The notes under the pieces: model-generated
What the model saw: only the letters and a program-made list of their open reading frames with translations
The model's database searches: none
What the model was told of the DNA's origin: nothing
Position numbers and translations under genes: made by a program
Assembly (NCBI GenBank): GCA_019279435.1
Contig: JAAALK010000287.1
Span: forward strand, 65,413,144-65,477,143
Direction of reading: 5' to 3'
From: Zizania palustris
Taxonomy: Eukaryota; Streptophyta; Magnoliopsida; Poales; Poaceae
DNA: 64,000 nt
Shown: positions 1 through 12,336 of the stretch, piece after piece
How the letters are laid out: the number at the start of each line of letters is the position of its first letter
How positions within the stretch are numbered: position 1 is the stretch's first letter

Positions 1-2214
1 AGCCGAACGGTGAACACCCGGATCGGCTTTGGCAATTCTGCGATCAGTGGAGTTGCCTTTCCATCTTCTGTCGGTCAGACCGGCCTTATTGGGCTGGTCA
101 GACCGGCTGTTGCCAGACACCCGGGACGGGTCGGTCGGACCATGGTGGTGCTGTCGGTCTAGTCCATTGTGGGCCAAACTTGCGCCTCTGTGTAAGTTTT
201 GGCCTCCTTGGCAATCGTGGCCGAGATTACGTCTTCTCTGTCCTTTTCTTGTGCTTCTAGAGTAGGATCCCAAAAGTTATCTTCGGCTTCCTGTGAGATC
301 TAGCCGAAGATGATGCGTCGACATTCACTTTACGCACTCCTACCTCAGTATTCTTTGGTACGAATGTGCGTAGGCGAGGCTTTCCAATGATGACCGCCTC
401 CCCTTTGGATGACTCAACCTGCTCGGGCCGAATCAACACCCTCTTCCCGGTGAGGTCAATGTTGTTCACGGGGAAGGGATCTTGATCAAGCTTCAACTTA
501 GGGCTAGGATCTATTTTCAATCGTCCTTCATCTATGGCCAATTGAACCTACTAACGAAAAACATTGCAATCATTAGTAGAGTAGGAAAGCGATTCTTGCC
601 ATTTATAGTATGCATGTTTCTTCAAGTCATAGGCGGTTGAAATGACGTGACCTTTAGGCAACCTGATGAGCTTGCTCTTTAATAAAAAGTCAAATATTTT
701 ATCACATTTGGTCACATCAAAAGAGTACTTAACTTCACTGGGCCGATTCTTAGTGGGAGGTGGCCGTAGCTCAGAGCAAGTGACCATTTTGGACCCATTA
801 GGCTAGGTCCATTCTGTCGTGTGTACGTCGGTCGAGCCATCCTCCTCTTCTGACGACTCCTCCTCGGAGTGTTCCATGACGTGTACCTCGGCCTTAGGCT
901 CACTAAAGGTTTTGATAAATTTTTTGCTCTTGGTTCAGCCTTCTGGGTCCAAATCCTATTGTAGAACCTGATTAACCTATAGGAAGATCCGGTCGTCTAG
1001 TCTTTCCTTAATTTTGTAGTGTAAACCGTTGAAGACTAAGTCAGCCAAATCCCTCTCAGAGATGTACCATTGAAGACTAAGTCAGCCAAATCCCTCTCGG
1101 AGATGTTCAAACAAAAACATCGGTTTCTAGTGTCTTGGAAGTGCCTAATGTAATCAGAGACACTCTCACTGGCCTTCTGTCTAACTGATGTTAAGTGTGA
1201 AAGCCTAAGTTCAGTTTGCCTAGTATCAAAATAGTCGTGAAACTTCTGCTCTAGCTGGGCCCAAGTTTGTACGGAGTTAAGCGGCAATGCCATCAAATTT
1301 GGTGAACTCGGGGATCCTAAAGCCGCGAGGGTATGTGATAGCGTCGAAGTGGTCCGGGTACGTCTTACGGTAAACTCTAGGCCGATCCCCAGGTGTGTAA
1401 TTAGTGCATTCCCTAACAAGTGTGTGAATTCATTCGTCAATACTATCTATGCCATATGCATGTGCTCGTCTCTTGTGCGGGGGCGAGACACGTGGTGGTA
1501 TGTTGGGGTGTCGGCCGTGCGGCTCCTCCTCTCATACTGTCTCATGATAAATAGCATGTTCAAGCCTATGCGGGTGTGCGGGAGTAGGAGGTGTGGGCAG
1601 CGTGGGAAAAAGCAGTGTAGGCACGAGCGGAGGCAGCGTCTAGTAGACAGGGGCGGTCTGACTAACCATAGAGCCGGTCTGACCGTAGACGTATTGGCCG
1701 GTTAGACCGGCCTGGTAGCCGGTTGGACCGTAGGTGCATTGTCCGGTCAGACCGGCCTGGTACCCGGTTGGACTAACTATTGTTGGCAGTGGGACTTGAT
1801 ACGTGTCGGTCAGATCGATCCAAGGGTCGGTCTGATCGACAGTGGTATATGTGGTCTTGGTCCTAGAGGGCAAATACATGACAGCTTTCCCGGTGCTCCC
1901 ATCTCTTCGGGTGTAAATGTGATGCACAGCGGGTAAACCAACGATTGGAGTGGGAGAAGCAGCCTCGGAAAAGCCGAATCTCTTAAACATCACTTCCATC
2001 TCAGGCTCAAGACGATTCGCTAATGTAGCACTAATGGACTGATCCACGGTGGCTGCTATTTCCTACTTGATCTCTAATGGGGATAGAGACAGGGGTGATG
2101 GCAGTGGTACCTTGTTTCTAGAGAGGTCGGGAATGTCGATGTTGCGCTTGACGAAGCCCATGCGAGTTTTGGTGTAGCGCCCAAGCATGAGAGCGTGGAA
2201 TTCCTTCGTATTGG
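1..2214 (-). pseudogene. gag: Degenerate Ty3/Gypsy gag (element A), runs off the left edge
   Basis: Read right to left this is the gag region of a Gypsy element of the same family as the copy at 37884-40944. The N-terminal part is at about 2180-1640. The retrotransposon gag core is at 1440-1036, with the recognisable stretch LEQKFHDYFDTRQTELRLS. The C-terminal region is at 787-551 and 541-257, with RIGRP-type proline/basic sequence and the shared motif VLIRPEQ. The frame is broken between these blocks by stops and shifts, so no full Gag can be made. The gene ends abruptly at the LTR starting at 2215, with no leader or primer site between gag codons and LTR, so the LTR interrupts this gag. Protease and pol would lie left of the window. 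Family assignment is from similarity to the other copies here. Confidence 0.75.
1029..1110. repeat. 41-bp tandem duplication inside gag A
   Basis: Two nearly identical 41-bp units start at 1029 and 1070, each beginning ttgaagactaagtcagcc. They duplicate part of the gag core coding sequence and add to the frame damage. The other gag copies in the window have a single unit. Confidence 0.8.
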
Positions 2215-3515
2215 TGTTGACACGGAAATCGTGCCCCCGCACATGGGTCAGTTCGATGATCCAAAAGTGTGTGGATACTTAGGAACAAGCCTAAGCGTAA
2301 CACAACACTGACGTCGCGTTCCGATTACCCTTAATAGTGGCAAGGGGGTGGAGTCACCAAGTAATCAGATCACACAGAAATAATCCAATTAGCAGAAATA
2401 TATAGATAAAATAACCCAATTGGCTGAACGGAGCCTGATTGGTACAGAGTTTACCGTGCGAAGCGGTCACCTAAGGGGGGCCTTCGGCGTCTGATGCGAA
2501 GGGTGCGCCGAAGGTATCCTTTGGCGTTCAGATCTCTCTAGCTAAAGACGGGGTCCGAACAGATCTTAGACGTGAAATCACCTCCGATCGATAGAGGTTT
2601 GGTGCGAAGTAAAACATGACAAAAAGTACAACATAGCACGCTGGCGTGACTTCGTCCAGCGCGGAGTGTCAACGCGACGAAGCCTGATGTGGGTACCGGC
2701 ACGACGAAGTCTAATACGGAGCTCTCTAGCGTGGACCGGCACGAAGCAACCTCGATGCGGAGTGGCTCCGGTACGTGGGACTCAACCAGACCGACAATAG
2801 CGTGACGGGTCCGGCACAGGTAGTCAAAGCGGGGGTCCGCCGAAAAGTGTTCTGGCAGCCTCCGAACCAGTCTCCTGGCTATGGAAACCTTTGGTGAAGG
2901 GGCTCCGAGCATGAAAACCTGCAACAGAACAGAGATCAAGTGTCAATTTGGCCTAGGGACCAAATTTGCTAAGTGTTGCAGTAGAGAAATGAAGGTAGCA
3001 ATCAGTTACGTAGATTAATGGATGGTTCACAGGTGAGCCAACAAGGTGATAGCAATTTGTTACGTAGATTAATGGGTACTTCACGAGCGAAGTAACAAGG
3101 ATTACCACTCTTTCGAAGTGGCTGGCGGAGGGCTTCCAAGCAAACCTACGAAGGTAGTATAGGAAATTAAAGGAAAGTAAAGGTACGTTTCAAACTAGGG
3201 TTTGAAGTTTAATTGTGTCGGGGTGCCTAATGAATCGGCCTCACACCTATATTTATAGGGACTAGTCTTCTTATCTCTAAAATTAATCTGGTAGGATTCG
3301 GCCTAATCAAGTCTAGGGATAAAAACAACTAGAATCAGTATCAAACTCTATCTCCGAAGCCAGCCCAAAGTGGGCCTTCGACAGGCCTGCCGAAGCCTGC
3401 TCCTCAGGCTGAAGCTTCGGCGAGGCAGCCTCCGAAGGGCCTTCGGGCCAAAGCTAGCAGGCCGCTAAAGGGCCTTCTTATCTTGACCATTAATGCCATT
3501 TTTTTGCTATCAACA
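2215..3515 (-). repeat. Gypsy LTR (family 1), 1301 bp
   Basis: It starts tgttgacacgg and ends tatcaaca, the same termini as the LTR pair at 32031-33314 and 40984-42264, and is similar throughout. On its right the C-rich tract at 3516-3533 is the complement of a polypurine tract, so this is the 3' LTR of the minus-strand element whose pol begins at 3606. On its left it abuts gag codons of element A directly. It carries the family's clusters of cttcggcg and ccgaag motifs. Confidence 0.88.
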
Positions 3516-3605
3516 CATGTCCCCCCCCCGCCTTTTAGTGAACTAAGTGAGCTAAAAGCATAACGAGCTAAGGACGATACCTTTCATATCGTCCTTTCGA
3601 CACTT
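3516..3605 (-). other. Polypurine tract and 3' untranslated end of element B
   Basis: The C-rich run just right of the LTR reads as a G-rich polypurine tract on the element strand. The same position in the nested copy (33315-33330) has a similar tract. The remainder is a short untranslated spacer before the integrase stop. Confidence 0.6.
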
Positions 3606-4910
3606 TCAAGTGCTTTGCCACACCCTTGGGAAGTACTTTTTCAAATACCTGCCATTCAATGCTCTTCGAAATCGCTCACCTTGTAGGGATTCTAATAAGT
3701 ATGCATTACCTGGAACGATTTTGGCTACTTTAAAAGGACCTTCCCAACTAGGAGACCATTTACAAAATTTGGGGCTCTTAGTGCCTAAGGGAAAAATCGT
3801 CTTCCAAACTAAATCACCAACTTGAAACGATTTTGGCTTGACTCTTTTGTTGTAGGCTCTAGCTACTCTTCTTTTGTCTTTTTCTATAGCTTCTAAAGCA
3901 CATAATCTCTTATCGGTCACTTCTTCCAAATTATCTTTTAAAAGAGTTTCATATTCATTGACCGATAAGCCATCTTGCTTAAGAAATCTTAAAGAGCCAA
4001 GATCTACTTCTATTGGTAGAACGGCTTCTTGTCCGTATACAAACTCATATGTACTAACTTTGGTAGCGCCGTGCTTTGCAACTCTACAAGACCATAATGC
4101 TTCTAAGAGCACTTCATGCCACCTTTTAGGGAACTCTTCAATTTTCTTCTTAATGAGATTAATCACAATTTTATTACTAGACTCGGCCTGACCATTGGCC
4201 TGAGCATAGTATGGTGAAAAGCTTATTAACTTAATACCATAAAATTCGGCAAAATCTCTCACCTCTTTAGCAATAAATGAAGTGCCTTGATTTGTAGTGA
4301 GAGTTTGGGGAATACCGAATCTATGTATAATGTGCTTCAAGATGAAATCAATTACCTCATTGTGAGTCATGTTCTTGAGGGGCACGGCTACAGTCCATTT
4401 GGTGAAGTAGTCTGTCGCCATCAGCACGAACCGATGCCCTTTTGAATAGGGAGGATGAATTTGGCCGACGAAGTCTAAACCCTAACCTCGGAATGGCCAT
4501 GGCTTAACAATAGGATTAAGTGGTGATGCAGGAGCTAACTGAATATTACCAAACCATTGACATTCTTCAAACCCTCTATAATATTTAAAACAATCCTCAG
4601 TCATAGTCGGCCAGTAAAAACCTGCTCGAGCATCCAACTCATTTTCTGTGTCGACTGATGAGTGTCGCAAAGTCCGTCATGGACTTCTCCTGTAGCTACT
4701 TTGGACTGATCAACATCCAAGCTTGTTAAAAGTACTCCATCAATAGTCAGCGGTATAATACATCATCCTACAACACAAATTTAAACGCTTGTCGCCGAAC
4801 TTTCCAATCAATTATTTGATTATGATCTCTTAAATACCGGACGATTGGAATTCTCCAATTATCCTTATGGACATCCAAAGGGTTTGCTAACTCCTTTCCG
4901 AGAGTAATGT
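3606..4910 (-). pseudogene. pol: Gypsy integrase of element B (broken)
   Basis: The main open block (4427-3606) is the integrase core and C-terminal region. It matches the integrase at 33400-34854 nearly residue for residue, including GQAESSNK (third catalytic Glu) and the end RYLKKYFPRVW. The zinc-binding N-terminal part lies at 4670-4482 (FYWPTMTEDCFKYYRGFEEC). A stop or shift separates it from the core near 4480. The middle Asp of the DDE triad, expected in a TDQGT-type motif, is Asn here (TTNQGTSF, about 4276-4300), so the enzyme would be inactive even if translated. I see no chromodomain after the core, which fits a non-chromovirus Gypsy lineage, probably Tat-like. Confidence 0.8.
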
Positions 4911-6367
4911 CTAAATTGCTAACTTCGGAGTGCCCCTCGGGCATTTCTGGTTTCTGCCGAAGGCTGACCGGATCGTCCGTGCGGAGCCGATCAGACCGAA
5001 GTCTTTCGTCAAAGGGGCCCGGCGTGCGAAGATTCTACCACTTAGAGGTTCATAAGCCAAATCGTATTCAATCAAAGCATACACCCACTTTCCGATTCTA
5101 CCACTTAGAATAGGCTTTTGCAACATGTATTTTATGACATCGGTTTGACAAGCAACAATACATGTGCTAGGGAGGAGAGTGTGGCATATTTAGTACATGC
5201 ATAATAGAGTGATAAACATAAACGCTCTACAAATATGTACCTTGTCTCGACGTCCATCAAGCGACAACTTAAGAACGCGATGATGTATTCTTTCCCCTCC
5301 ACCTCCTGAGTTAGCATGACTCCTATCACGCTATCTTCTACAACAAAGTATAGTCGGAACAGAATTCTGAATTTGGCGCTCTTACCATGGGCGGTGATGA
5401 CAAGCATTTTTTAATCTCCTCAAAGGCGCTTTGCTGGCTTGCCCCCAAAGTGAACTCGGCTTCATTCTTTAGCCGGAGTATAGGGACAAAAGTGTCACTC
5501 TTTCCAGACAAGTTAGATATAAAGTGACGCAAATAATTCATCTTTCCTAGCAACTTTTGCACATCTCTTTTGCATGTAGGCGCTTCAAAGTCTCTAATCT
5601 TCTCAAGCCTCTTAGGATCAATCTCAATACCTCTTTCATGAATCATAAATCCTAAGAACTTGCCTGTCGACACGCCGAAAGCACATTTGAGCGGGTTCAT
5701 TTTTAAGCCATATTAGTGCATCCTATCAAAGGCAACCCTAAAAAAGGTTGTGATTTCCCATAGCATCCGATTTGACCACAACATCATCTATCTAAACTTC
5801 TAGAATAACTCCTAGCAAATAATGAAAGATCAAATTAATAGCACGTTGATATGTAGCACTAGCATTCTTTACACCAAAAGTCATAACGACCCACTCAAAA
5901 AAACCAACAAAATCAGGGCATCGAAAGGCTATCTTGTAGACGTCCTCTTTGGCCATAAAAATCTGATTATAACCAGCTTTGCCATCAAGAAAACTAAGTA
6001 GCTTGTGTCCTGAAGCGTCGTTGATCAGCATGTCGGCTATTGGCATGGGGTACTCATCCTTTGGAGTGGCCTTGTTCAAGTCCCTAAAATCAATACACAC
6101 ACGAATCTTCCCACTCACTTTCTTTTATACAGGCACAATGTTAACGACCCATTCAGCATACATGCATGGCCTAATAAACTCAACCTTATGTAATCGCTCT
6201 ATCTCTTCTATAACACGGTCATACACGGCCGAATTATATCGATGAGGGGGATGTTTATAAGGCCTAAACCTGGGCTTGATAGGCAGCCGATGCTCCACGA
6301 GCTCACGGCTAAGTCCAGGCATCTCGCTATATTCCCATGCAAAACAATCAACGTATGACCGAAGCAA
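4911..6367 (-). pseudogene. pol: Gypsy reverse transcriptase with RNase H largely deleted (element B)
   Basis: RT fragments read right to left: 6367-6125 (N-terminal fingers, ELVEHRLPIKPRFRPYK), 6118-5792 (palm; IRVCIDFRDLNKATPKDEYP, FLDGKAGYNQIF) and 5700-5338 (GKFLGFMIHERGIEID). The catalytic YIDD box is hit at its Tyr: a TAG stop at 5792-5794 comes just before IDDVVV. The RNase H region (5126-4911) begins like the intact copy (RIGKWVYALIEYDLAYEPL) and then jumps to sequence that in the nested copy lies downstream of RNase H, so the RNase H core with its acidic residues is missing. Several frameshifts separate the blocks. Confidence 0.78.
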
Positions 6368-6389
6368 CTTTCTTACTTCGGCCTTTTCA

Positions 6390-7470
6390 TCAGCCTACAA
6401 TTTTTTTTACTAAAGTCGGCCTTGGAATACTACCATCGCCTATATCGACCTCTTCTAGAGGATCGGCCGATGCAAAACCTTGGCATAACTTTTCTACTTC
6501 GCTAAAATCTTCAATGGCTTTGGCAATACCGTCTTTAGAAGACCGATACTGCTCCACATGAGACTTTAGCCAATCAAGATTATTCGTACTACACATGATT
6601 ACTTGTTTAGAGATAGTCGTGCTACACTAGCTGGATTTAAAGATACGGGTACAAAACGTCCTCCGGACACACTAACGAAATCGTAATTCGAGAGGTCTCT
6701 ACCTGACAAACATTCTACTTTGTTGTGAATGGCATCGATGGACACATCAAACAATACTACCTGGGATGAAGTGTCTGCTTGTACAACTTCTACGTCATCG
6801 CCGTCCCATTGCATCAGGCATTGGTGTAAAGTAGAAGGAATACATCAATTTGCATAAATCAAGTGATGCCCAAGCAGCACACTGTAGTTACCTTGCATGT
6901 CAACGATGAAGAATGCTGTTGACAACATCTTGTTATCCACTGTCAACTCCAAGGAGAGTACGCCTTTTGCTTCAGAACTCTCACTGTTGAAGCCGTTGAG
7001 CATTCGGTTGGTTTTCTTCAAGTCTTCCTCTCCCCTACCAAGCTTCTTCAAGAGAGAGTAAGGCATTAAGTTGATAGTGGTGCCACCATCGACAATCATT
7101 CTGGAGATCGGCTTCTTATCAATGTGCCCCTTGACGTAGAGAGGCTTTAGGTGATGAGCCGTATCCTTAGGTTTCTCAAAAATAGCATTTCTTGGGCCGA
7201 GGTTCAACTGAGCGACCTCGACCTCATCTTGTGGTAGGGCGAACTCGGCAGGAAGCATATGCCTGACGGCGTTGATGTCCATTGCCTGAGGTGCGGGCCC
7301 CTCGGAAATGGGTGTGTAGTCATCATCGAGCATGTCGTTGTTGTCACTCGGAATGAGTGCCAAGTTCTTTGTCTCCATCTGTTTGGGTTCCATACCTGTT
7401 TCACAATTGGCTGAGGGCGGATTTGTTCAAAATTGGCATCTCGCTCATCCTCGGCCTTCTTTTTGCACAT
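6390..7470 (-). pseudogene. pol: Gypsy protease region of element B
   Basis: The block 7393-6845 is a retroviral-type aspartic protease with an intact active site VDGGTTINLMPYSLLKKLG near 7080, followed by YSVLLGHHLI, the degenerate flap/second motif. The block 6814-6599 (WDGDDVEVVQADTS) and 6596-6390 continue toward RT. Upstream, 7470-7204 is gag C-terminal sequence in another frame. The copies at 10950-11750 (plus) and 37081-37947 (minus) show the same order, which supports the call. A frameshift near 7393 and a stop after 6845 break the polyprotein. Confidence 0.78.
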
Positions 7471-8663
7471 GTCCTGTGATCGCAGATGTTGTAAGCATCT
7501 TTTCTATGATTTGGACATGTCAGAGGTGCCCAAGATGGGTGTGGCTTGGTACCAGGTGCCACCACTTTGCTTCATTGATTTTTGGCTGAAGGGGTGTTAC
7601 CCGGGTCGGCATCGCATGTCTTATACCTAGTAGGCACCTCGCTGCAAACCCTGTCGGTCGAACCGGCCTCGTTTGGCCGGTCGGACCGAGCTTTGGCACT
7701 GGCCTCGACTGGGCTAGGGGACTTACCTCCTTCGGGCTTCGGTGAAGGGGCCTTCGGGATTGGGACTTCTTGAGACCCTACCCTGACTGTGATGGCTTCA
7801 GATTCCATCTCCTTCGCCTCTTCGCGTCTATCTCCCTTGTCTATTCAGAGGTACCACAGATAGCCTATGGAAGACATCTCCCTTCGTTGCGTCTGTCTGT
7901 CCTTGCCAATGATAATACTCCGGAGGAGAACATGAGGCAATGTTATACTGTGAAGGGTACTCCGGGTGCGAGGTGTAGTTCGAAGACCATGGGGTCCCCG
8001 CCCAATTGTATGGAGGGGGCATTGGTGGCTCCAGAGGCTTCCCCCATTGTTAGCCGAACCCATTGCCCGGAGGGGGGTTCAGCTAAGTCGAAGGTATTTC
8101 ATACCATATTAGCAAAGGGTCCTACCAGGCCAGAGGTATGTTTGGCCATTGTGGGCCGAAGCCTCCCACCGAGGGGTTCTTCTAGAGCAGAGCTGAGTTC
8201 AAACATTGGGGTCCGAGCTCGTTATGCGAATGGTTCGACTATTGGGGCCAAACTCGTTATGCGGAGGGTTCGACCATTGGGGTCCAAACCCACTGTGTGG
8301 ATGGTTTGGCCAATGGGGTCCAAACTTACTATGCGGAGGGTTCGGTCTGAACCCACTGTGTGAGGGGCACGACCACTGGGGTCCGAAGCTACCCTCCGAC
8401 TGCCTTGGCCCCTTCGATTGCCTTAGCCTTTTTGGACAGGGGCCTGTTTCCTTGGCTTTTTTCTGATGTTTGTTCAACAACATCTGGTATGTCACCTTTG
8501 GTTTCATGTGAGTCCTAGCAGACGATGACGTGTTGTCATTCCTTTTCCACACTCCTACTTCAGGGTTCTTTGGTACTTGTTGTCATTCTGGCCGAATCAG
8601 TACTTTCTTCTTGTTGAGGTCGACGGTGTTCACGGGAAATGGGTCTTTGTCCAGCTTCATCAT
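7471..8663 (-). pseudogene. gag: Gypsy gag C-terminal half of element B, truncated at its 5' side
   Basis: Minus-strand blocks 7808-7572 (GSQEVPIPKAPSPKPEGGKS) and 8552-8199 (KVTYQMLLNKHQKKAKETG followed by repeated FGP(Q/N)W(S/P)NPPH-like units) match the gag C-terminal region of the nested copy (37884-39191). The proline-rich block is built from repeats of about 12-13 residues, visible as gaaccctccgcatagcg-like units between 8205 and 8370. Similarity stops abruptly at about 8664, where Tekay-type LTR sequence begins. The gag N-terminus and 5' LTR of element B are therefore absent. Confidence 0.72.
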
Positions 8664-10156
8664 TGGATAGGTGGAACCCACCTTTCAGCCCAGCGCATTT
8701 GCCTTCACACCACCTCATTGACAGGTGGAACCCACCTATTAGCGCCCTCTCCCTCGCGCCCAAACCCCTGGCCCACCTGTCAGCCTCATTCCCTCTCAGC
8801 GCTTGCGCCCTGGCCCACCTGTCGGCACCGACCGTTGCCCCTCGCGACTGCGCCTTCATTGACCATTGGACACGCCTTGTTAGCTTCGTCTTCCCTAGGC
8901 CATCGCCCCCCTTGAGATCCCTGGTCGCCGCCCTAACTCCCGAAACCGCCTTCGTCGGCCTCCTTCAGCTTAATTGCCCCCTCCATTTAAATCACCTTAC
9001 TCCAGCGCACGTTTCCCCCCTCAAATCCCATCACATTAAGCCTCCTAATGCCGTAATCACCCGTGTTAAGCCTCGCTGGAGCTTAATTCCCCCCACGGCC
9101 TTCACTGCACCCACCCCACTTCACTCTGGCGCACTATATAAACCCCCCCACACCACACCGCATTCAGTCCCTGCATCCGCATAGTCCACACAAGAATAGA
9201 GTGCCCCACATTGCGTTTTTGCGTCACTGCCTCTACCCCGCCTCCACCCATCACACGCCGTCGCCAGAGCCCATCCCCGCCACCATCGACCACACCTCTG
9301 TGACCACCATCATCTCCTCTACCTTAACAACTACTCCTCTCGAGCTCATCGCCGCCGGAACCCCATCGCTGACGAGGACCCAAATGCCCTCGCCGCCTCC
9401 GCTCATCGTCGGCCACGATTCGTCGACCCCGAGCAACCGCATCAGTACCATCATGATCCCCTCGTTGCACTGATCCCATTTTTAGCTTCACCTCATAGCC
9501 TCAACCATCGCCGCCGTCGCTAGGCCCGCCGCCACCCTCGGCTGTCACCGGAGAAGATGATTGGCACGGGTAATTACCCTGTGTCATGTTGGATCCCTCC
9601 ACGACCGCACGATCTGATCTAGAACGTCAGGATTAGATCATCTGTCGGTTTAATCTGGGCCATTCAAACAAATCGAAGGGGTATCGGTGGATCTCCGCTG
9701 TTGATCTTCATTTAAAACCCCCGAGCGCATTGTGGACGCCAGATCTCAATCCAATGGTTTTGGTTCATCCGGCTCACAGCACAGTGTGCTGGTTCACCGT
9801 GGACTCGGTTCACCGTGGACTAGAGGCTGATTTAAAATTAAAATAAATTCCAAAAATTGCTTTAAACTTCAAAAATTCATATCTTCTTCAAATTAACTCC
9901 AAATTTGGCCATTCAAATTCCAGAAAATTTATCTTTTTATTCTCTACATGTTTAGCCAATAAAAGTTATATGTTTGTAATATTTAGTTTATTGTTTTTAA
10001 ATGTTTATTCTTCTCATTTTTCGTGCCTAGAAGAATATGACGTCGTCGAGGAGCCCGAATACTTTCCTGAGGTTCCACCTTCATCATTTGCCGAACAAGG
10101 CAATTCACCAACCCATTTTTGAGCATATAGAACCCAGTTTTAATTAAATATGGGCG
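8664..10156 (+). repeat. Fragment of a Tekay/Del-type Gypsy LTR
   Basis: This GC-rich then AT-rich stretch parallels the long LTR at 56902-60189, matching about 57.2-58.9 kb. Shared features are the ccacctgtcag-type motifs, the phrase caccgtggac, the run cttcaaaaattcatatctt, and the acidic-codon block gtcgtcgaggagcccgaata at about 10052, matching about 58812. A TATA-like tatataaa lies at 9135-9142. Neither LTR end is present. The open frames across 8577-9473 are proline/alanine-rich readings of GC-rich LTR DNA, not genes. Confidence 0.7.
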
Positions 10157-10176
10157 TGACATTGAGCCCACAAGAA

Positions 10177-11750
10177 GCAAAGGTGACATACGAGATGCTG
10201 CTTTAAAAACATAAGAATAGGGTCGAGAAGGTGAACACTCGGCATGGACCTCCAGCGAGGCCAAACCCACCTTAGAAGAGTAGGTTCAGCCCGCGATGGG
10301 TGAGACCACGAGAGCCACCTTTTGCTCCACCACCGTATCACCTGACAATGGCACAGTGGCCTCCGTGTTACTTTCTGCCTCCCGAGTACCCTGCCCCCTA
10401 CTATATTGCTCCCTTTGTGCCTTCCGATTTTTATAACATGCAGAATAAAATGTGTGCGACAAGGGGTGATGTCTTCGATAGGTTGTCCATCACACCATGA
10501 GGGCATCCAGTGGAGGTGTCCGAGGCCATTATAGTCAAGGTAGGGTCCCAAGACATCCCAATCCCGAAAGGGGCCCCCTCGGAGCAAGACGGAGGCGGGC
10601 CACAAAAGGCAGACGAGAAGGAGCATGTTGGTCTGACCGTAGCCCTAGGGCCAATCAAAACGCCATCACCACTTCGATTTGACTAACCTACTTTGGCCGG
10701 TCCGACCGACCCTTTGCAATCTGCCGACAATAGTCAGCCAAACCGGTCCACCCTAGCCGGTCCGACCGACGAGATATAGGAGAAAATTCTTGCCAAGTGC
10801 AAAAAATGTTGAGGCCGATCCGGGTGCTTCCCTTTTGGCCAAAAATTCCAAGAGAATATTTGTGGCTCCTAGCATGAAGCCGCAACCTTCATGGGTGCCT
10901 CCAGGCATGACCAAATCACAAAAGAAGCGGCTACAATGTCTTCGGGGTTAGGAGATGTACGAGAAGAAAGAAGAGAACAAGCCAGACAACATTTTTGAGG
11001 AGATCTGTCCCCGACCAGTGATGAAGCAGGTATGGAAGCCCAAGCCGGTTGCCGCGAACAACCTAGCTCCTACTCCGAGCGATGACAAGGATGATCTAAT
11101 GGATGACAACTACACGCCTGTCTTTGAGCGATGACAAGCGATGACATAAATGTCGTCATGCTTCCCGTTGAGTTCGCACCAACATAAGACGAGGCCGAGG
11201 TCACTCAGTTGAGTCTCGGTCCACGGGATGCCATTTTTGAGAAGCCCGAGGACATGGCTCACCACTTAAAGCCTCTCTACATCAAGGGGCACATTGACGG
11301 GAAGTCGATCTCCAGGATGCTTGTAGATGAAGGTGGAACCATCAACCTTATGTCGTACTCTCTGTTGAAGAATCTCGGTAGAAATGAAGATGACCTAATG
11401 AAGACCAACTTGATGTTGAATGGCTTCAACGGAGAGAGCTCTAAGGCGAAGGGCATACTTTCTATGGACCTGACGGTGGGCAAAAAGATGCTTCCCATGG
11501 CCTTTTTCATCGTCGACATGCAAGGTAAATATAGCGTATTTCTTGGGCGTGATTGGATTCATGCAAATTGCTGAATTTTGTCTACCTTTCACTAGTGTTT
11601 GATCCAGTGGGATGGTGATGATGTAGAAGTTGTACCAGCTGACACTTCGGCCCAGGTTTCTTTGGCTGATGTGTCTATTGACGCCGTCCATGATAAGGCA
11701 AAGTGTCTATTAGGTAGAGACCTCTTGGATTATGACTTAGTTAGCGTGTT
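10177..11750 (+). pseudogene. gag: Plus-strand Gypsy gag/protease copy (element C)
   Basis: Reading left to right: KVTYEMLL at 10177 followed by a stop, a gag proline-rich block at 10300-10500, the GSQDIPIPK block near 10540, then the protease region at 10950-11574 and the following WDGDDVEVVPADTS block at 11599-11750. It is the same family as element B and is arranged in the opposite direction. The protease active site is altered: DEGGT replaces the DGG(A/T)T of the other copies (about 11324). Several stops and shifts interrupt the reading. Similarity ends at about 11750. Confidence 0.75.
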
Positions 11751-11784
11751 TGAGTGGTGGATATGCCTAAGAAAATTCAGTGTA

Positions 11785-12332
11785 TGAGAAGTTTCAATAT
11801 GTAGTATCGAAAGTTCCGATTATTTTTTGGACTCAAGTCAAAGAACAAAAGTTGCTTAAGATGTTCCGATATGGTATCGAAAGCTCCGAGGAGCCTGATG
11901 TTCTGATTTGGAATCGGGGAGAATTGTACTGATCGGGGAGCATAGATTAGACCTAGCCACCATAGACTCCTCTCCTTCTCGGTCACAATTGTTGAGATCG
12001 AGGCTTCTCTGTCTCTCACATGCAGTGCTAGCATGCTACCGTGGGAGGTATTCCATCCCTATACATGTGGATACCGTGGAGGCATTGCTCCAATAGCGAT
12101 GCTTGTGGACTTTTTGACGTGAAGAACTACGTCATCTTCATCAATTGGATTGGCGAGGAACTACTAGGACGGAGTGAGGATAGGCTTGACGCGCCACTCC
12201 AACATATTCTTCCGCTGCACCTAGCACGTCTCTTGCTAGAAGGTAATGATCTACGATCTCGTACGCGCATGGGTCTTGGGCTTAGGGCGGAAATTTTGAA
12301 CTTGCCGGCTAGCATAGATCCCCTATTCCCCA
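11785..12332 (+). repeat. Candidate Copia LTR, about 550 bp
   Basis: The stretch from tgagaagtttcaa to ctattcccca has TG/CA ends and is followed 4 bp later by an initiator-Met-type primer site, as expected for a 5' LTR. It carries the tcgaaagttccga palindromic motif at 11806-11820 and a related one at 11876-11890. I cannot find a second copy or a target duplication, so the borders are tentative. Confidence 0.4.
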
Positions 12333-12336
12333 AGAG

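Noticed and set aside
8577..9473. Open frames of up to 181 codons on the plus strand
   Set aside because: Same reason: base composition of an LTR fragment; no domain, no codon pattern.
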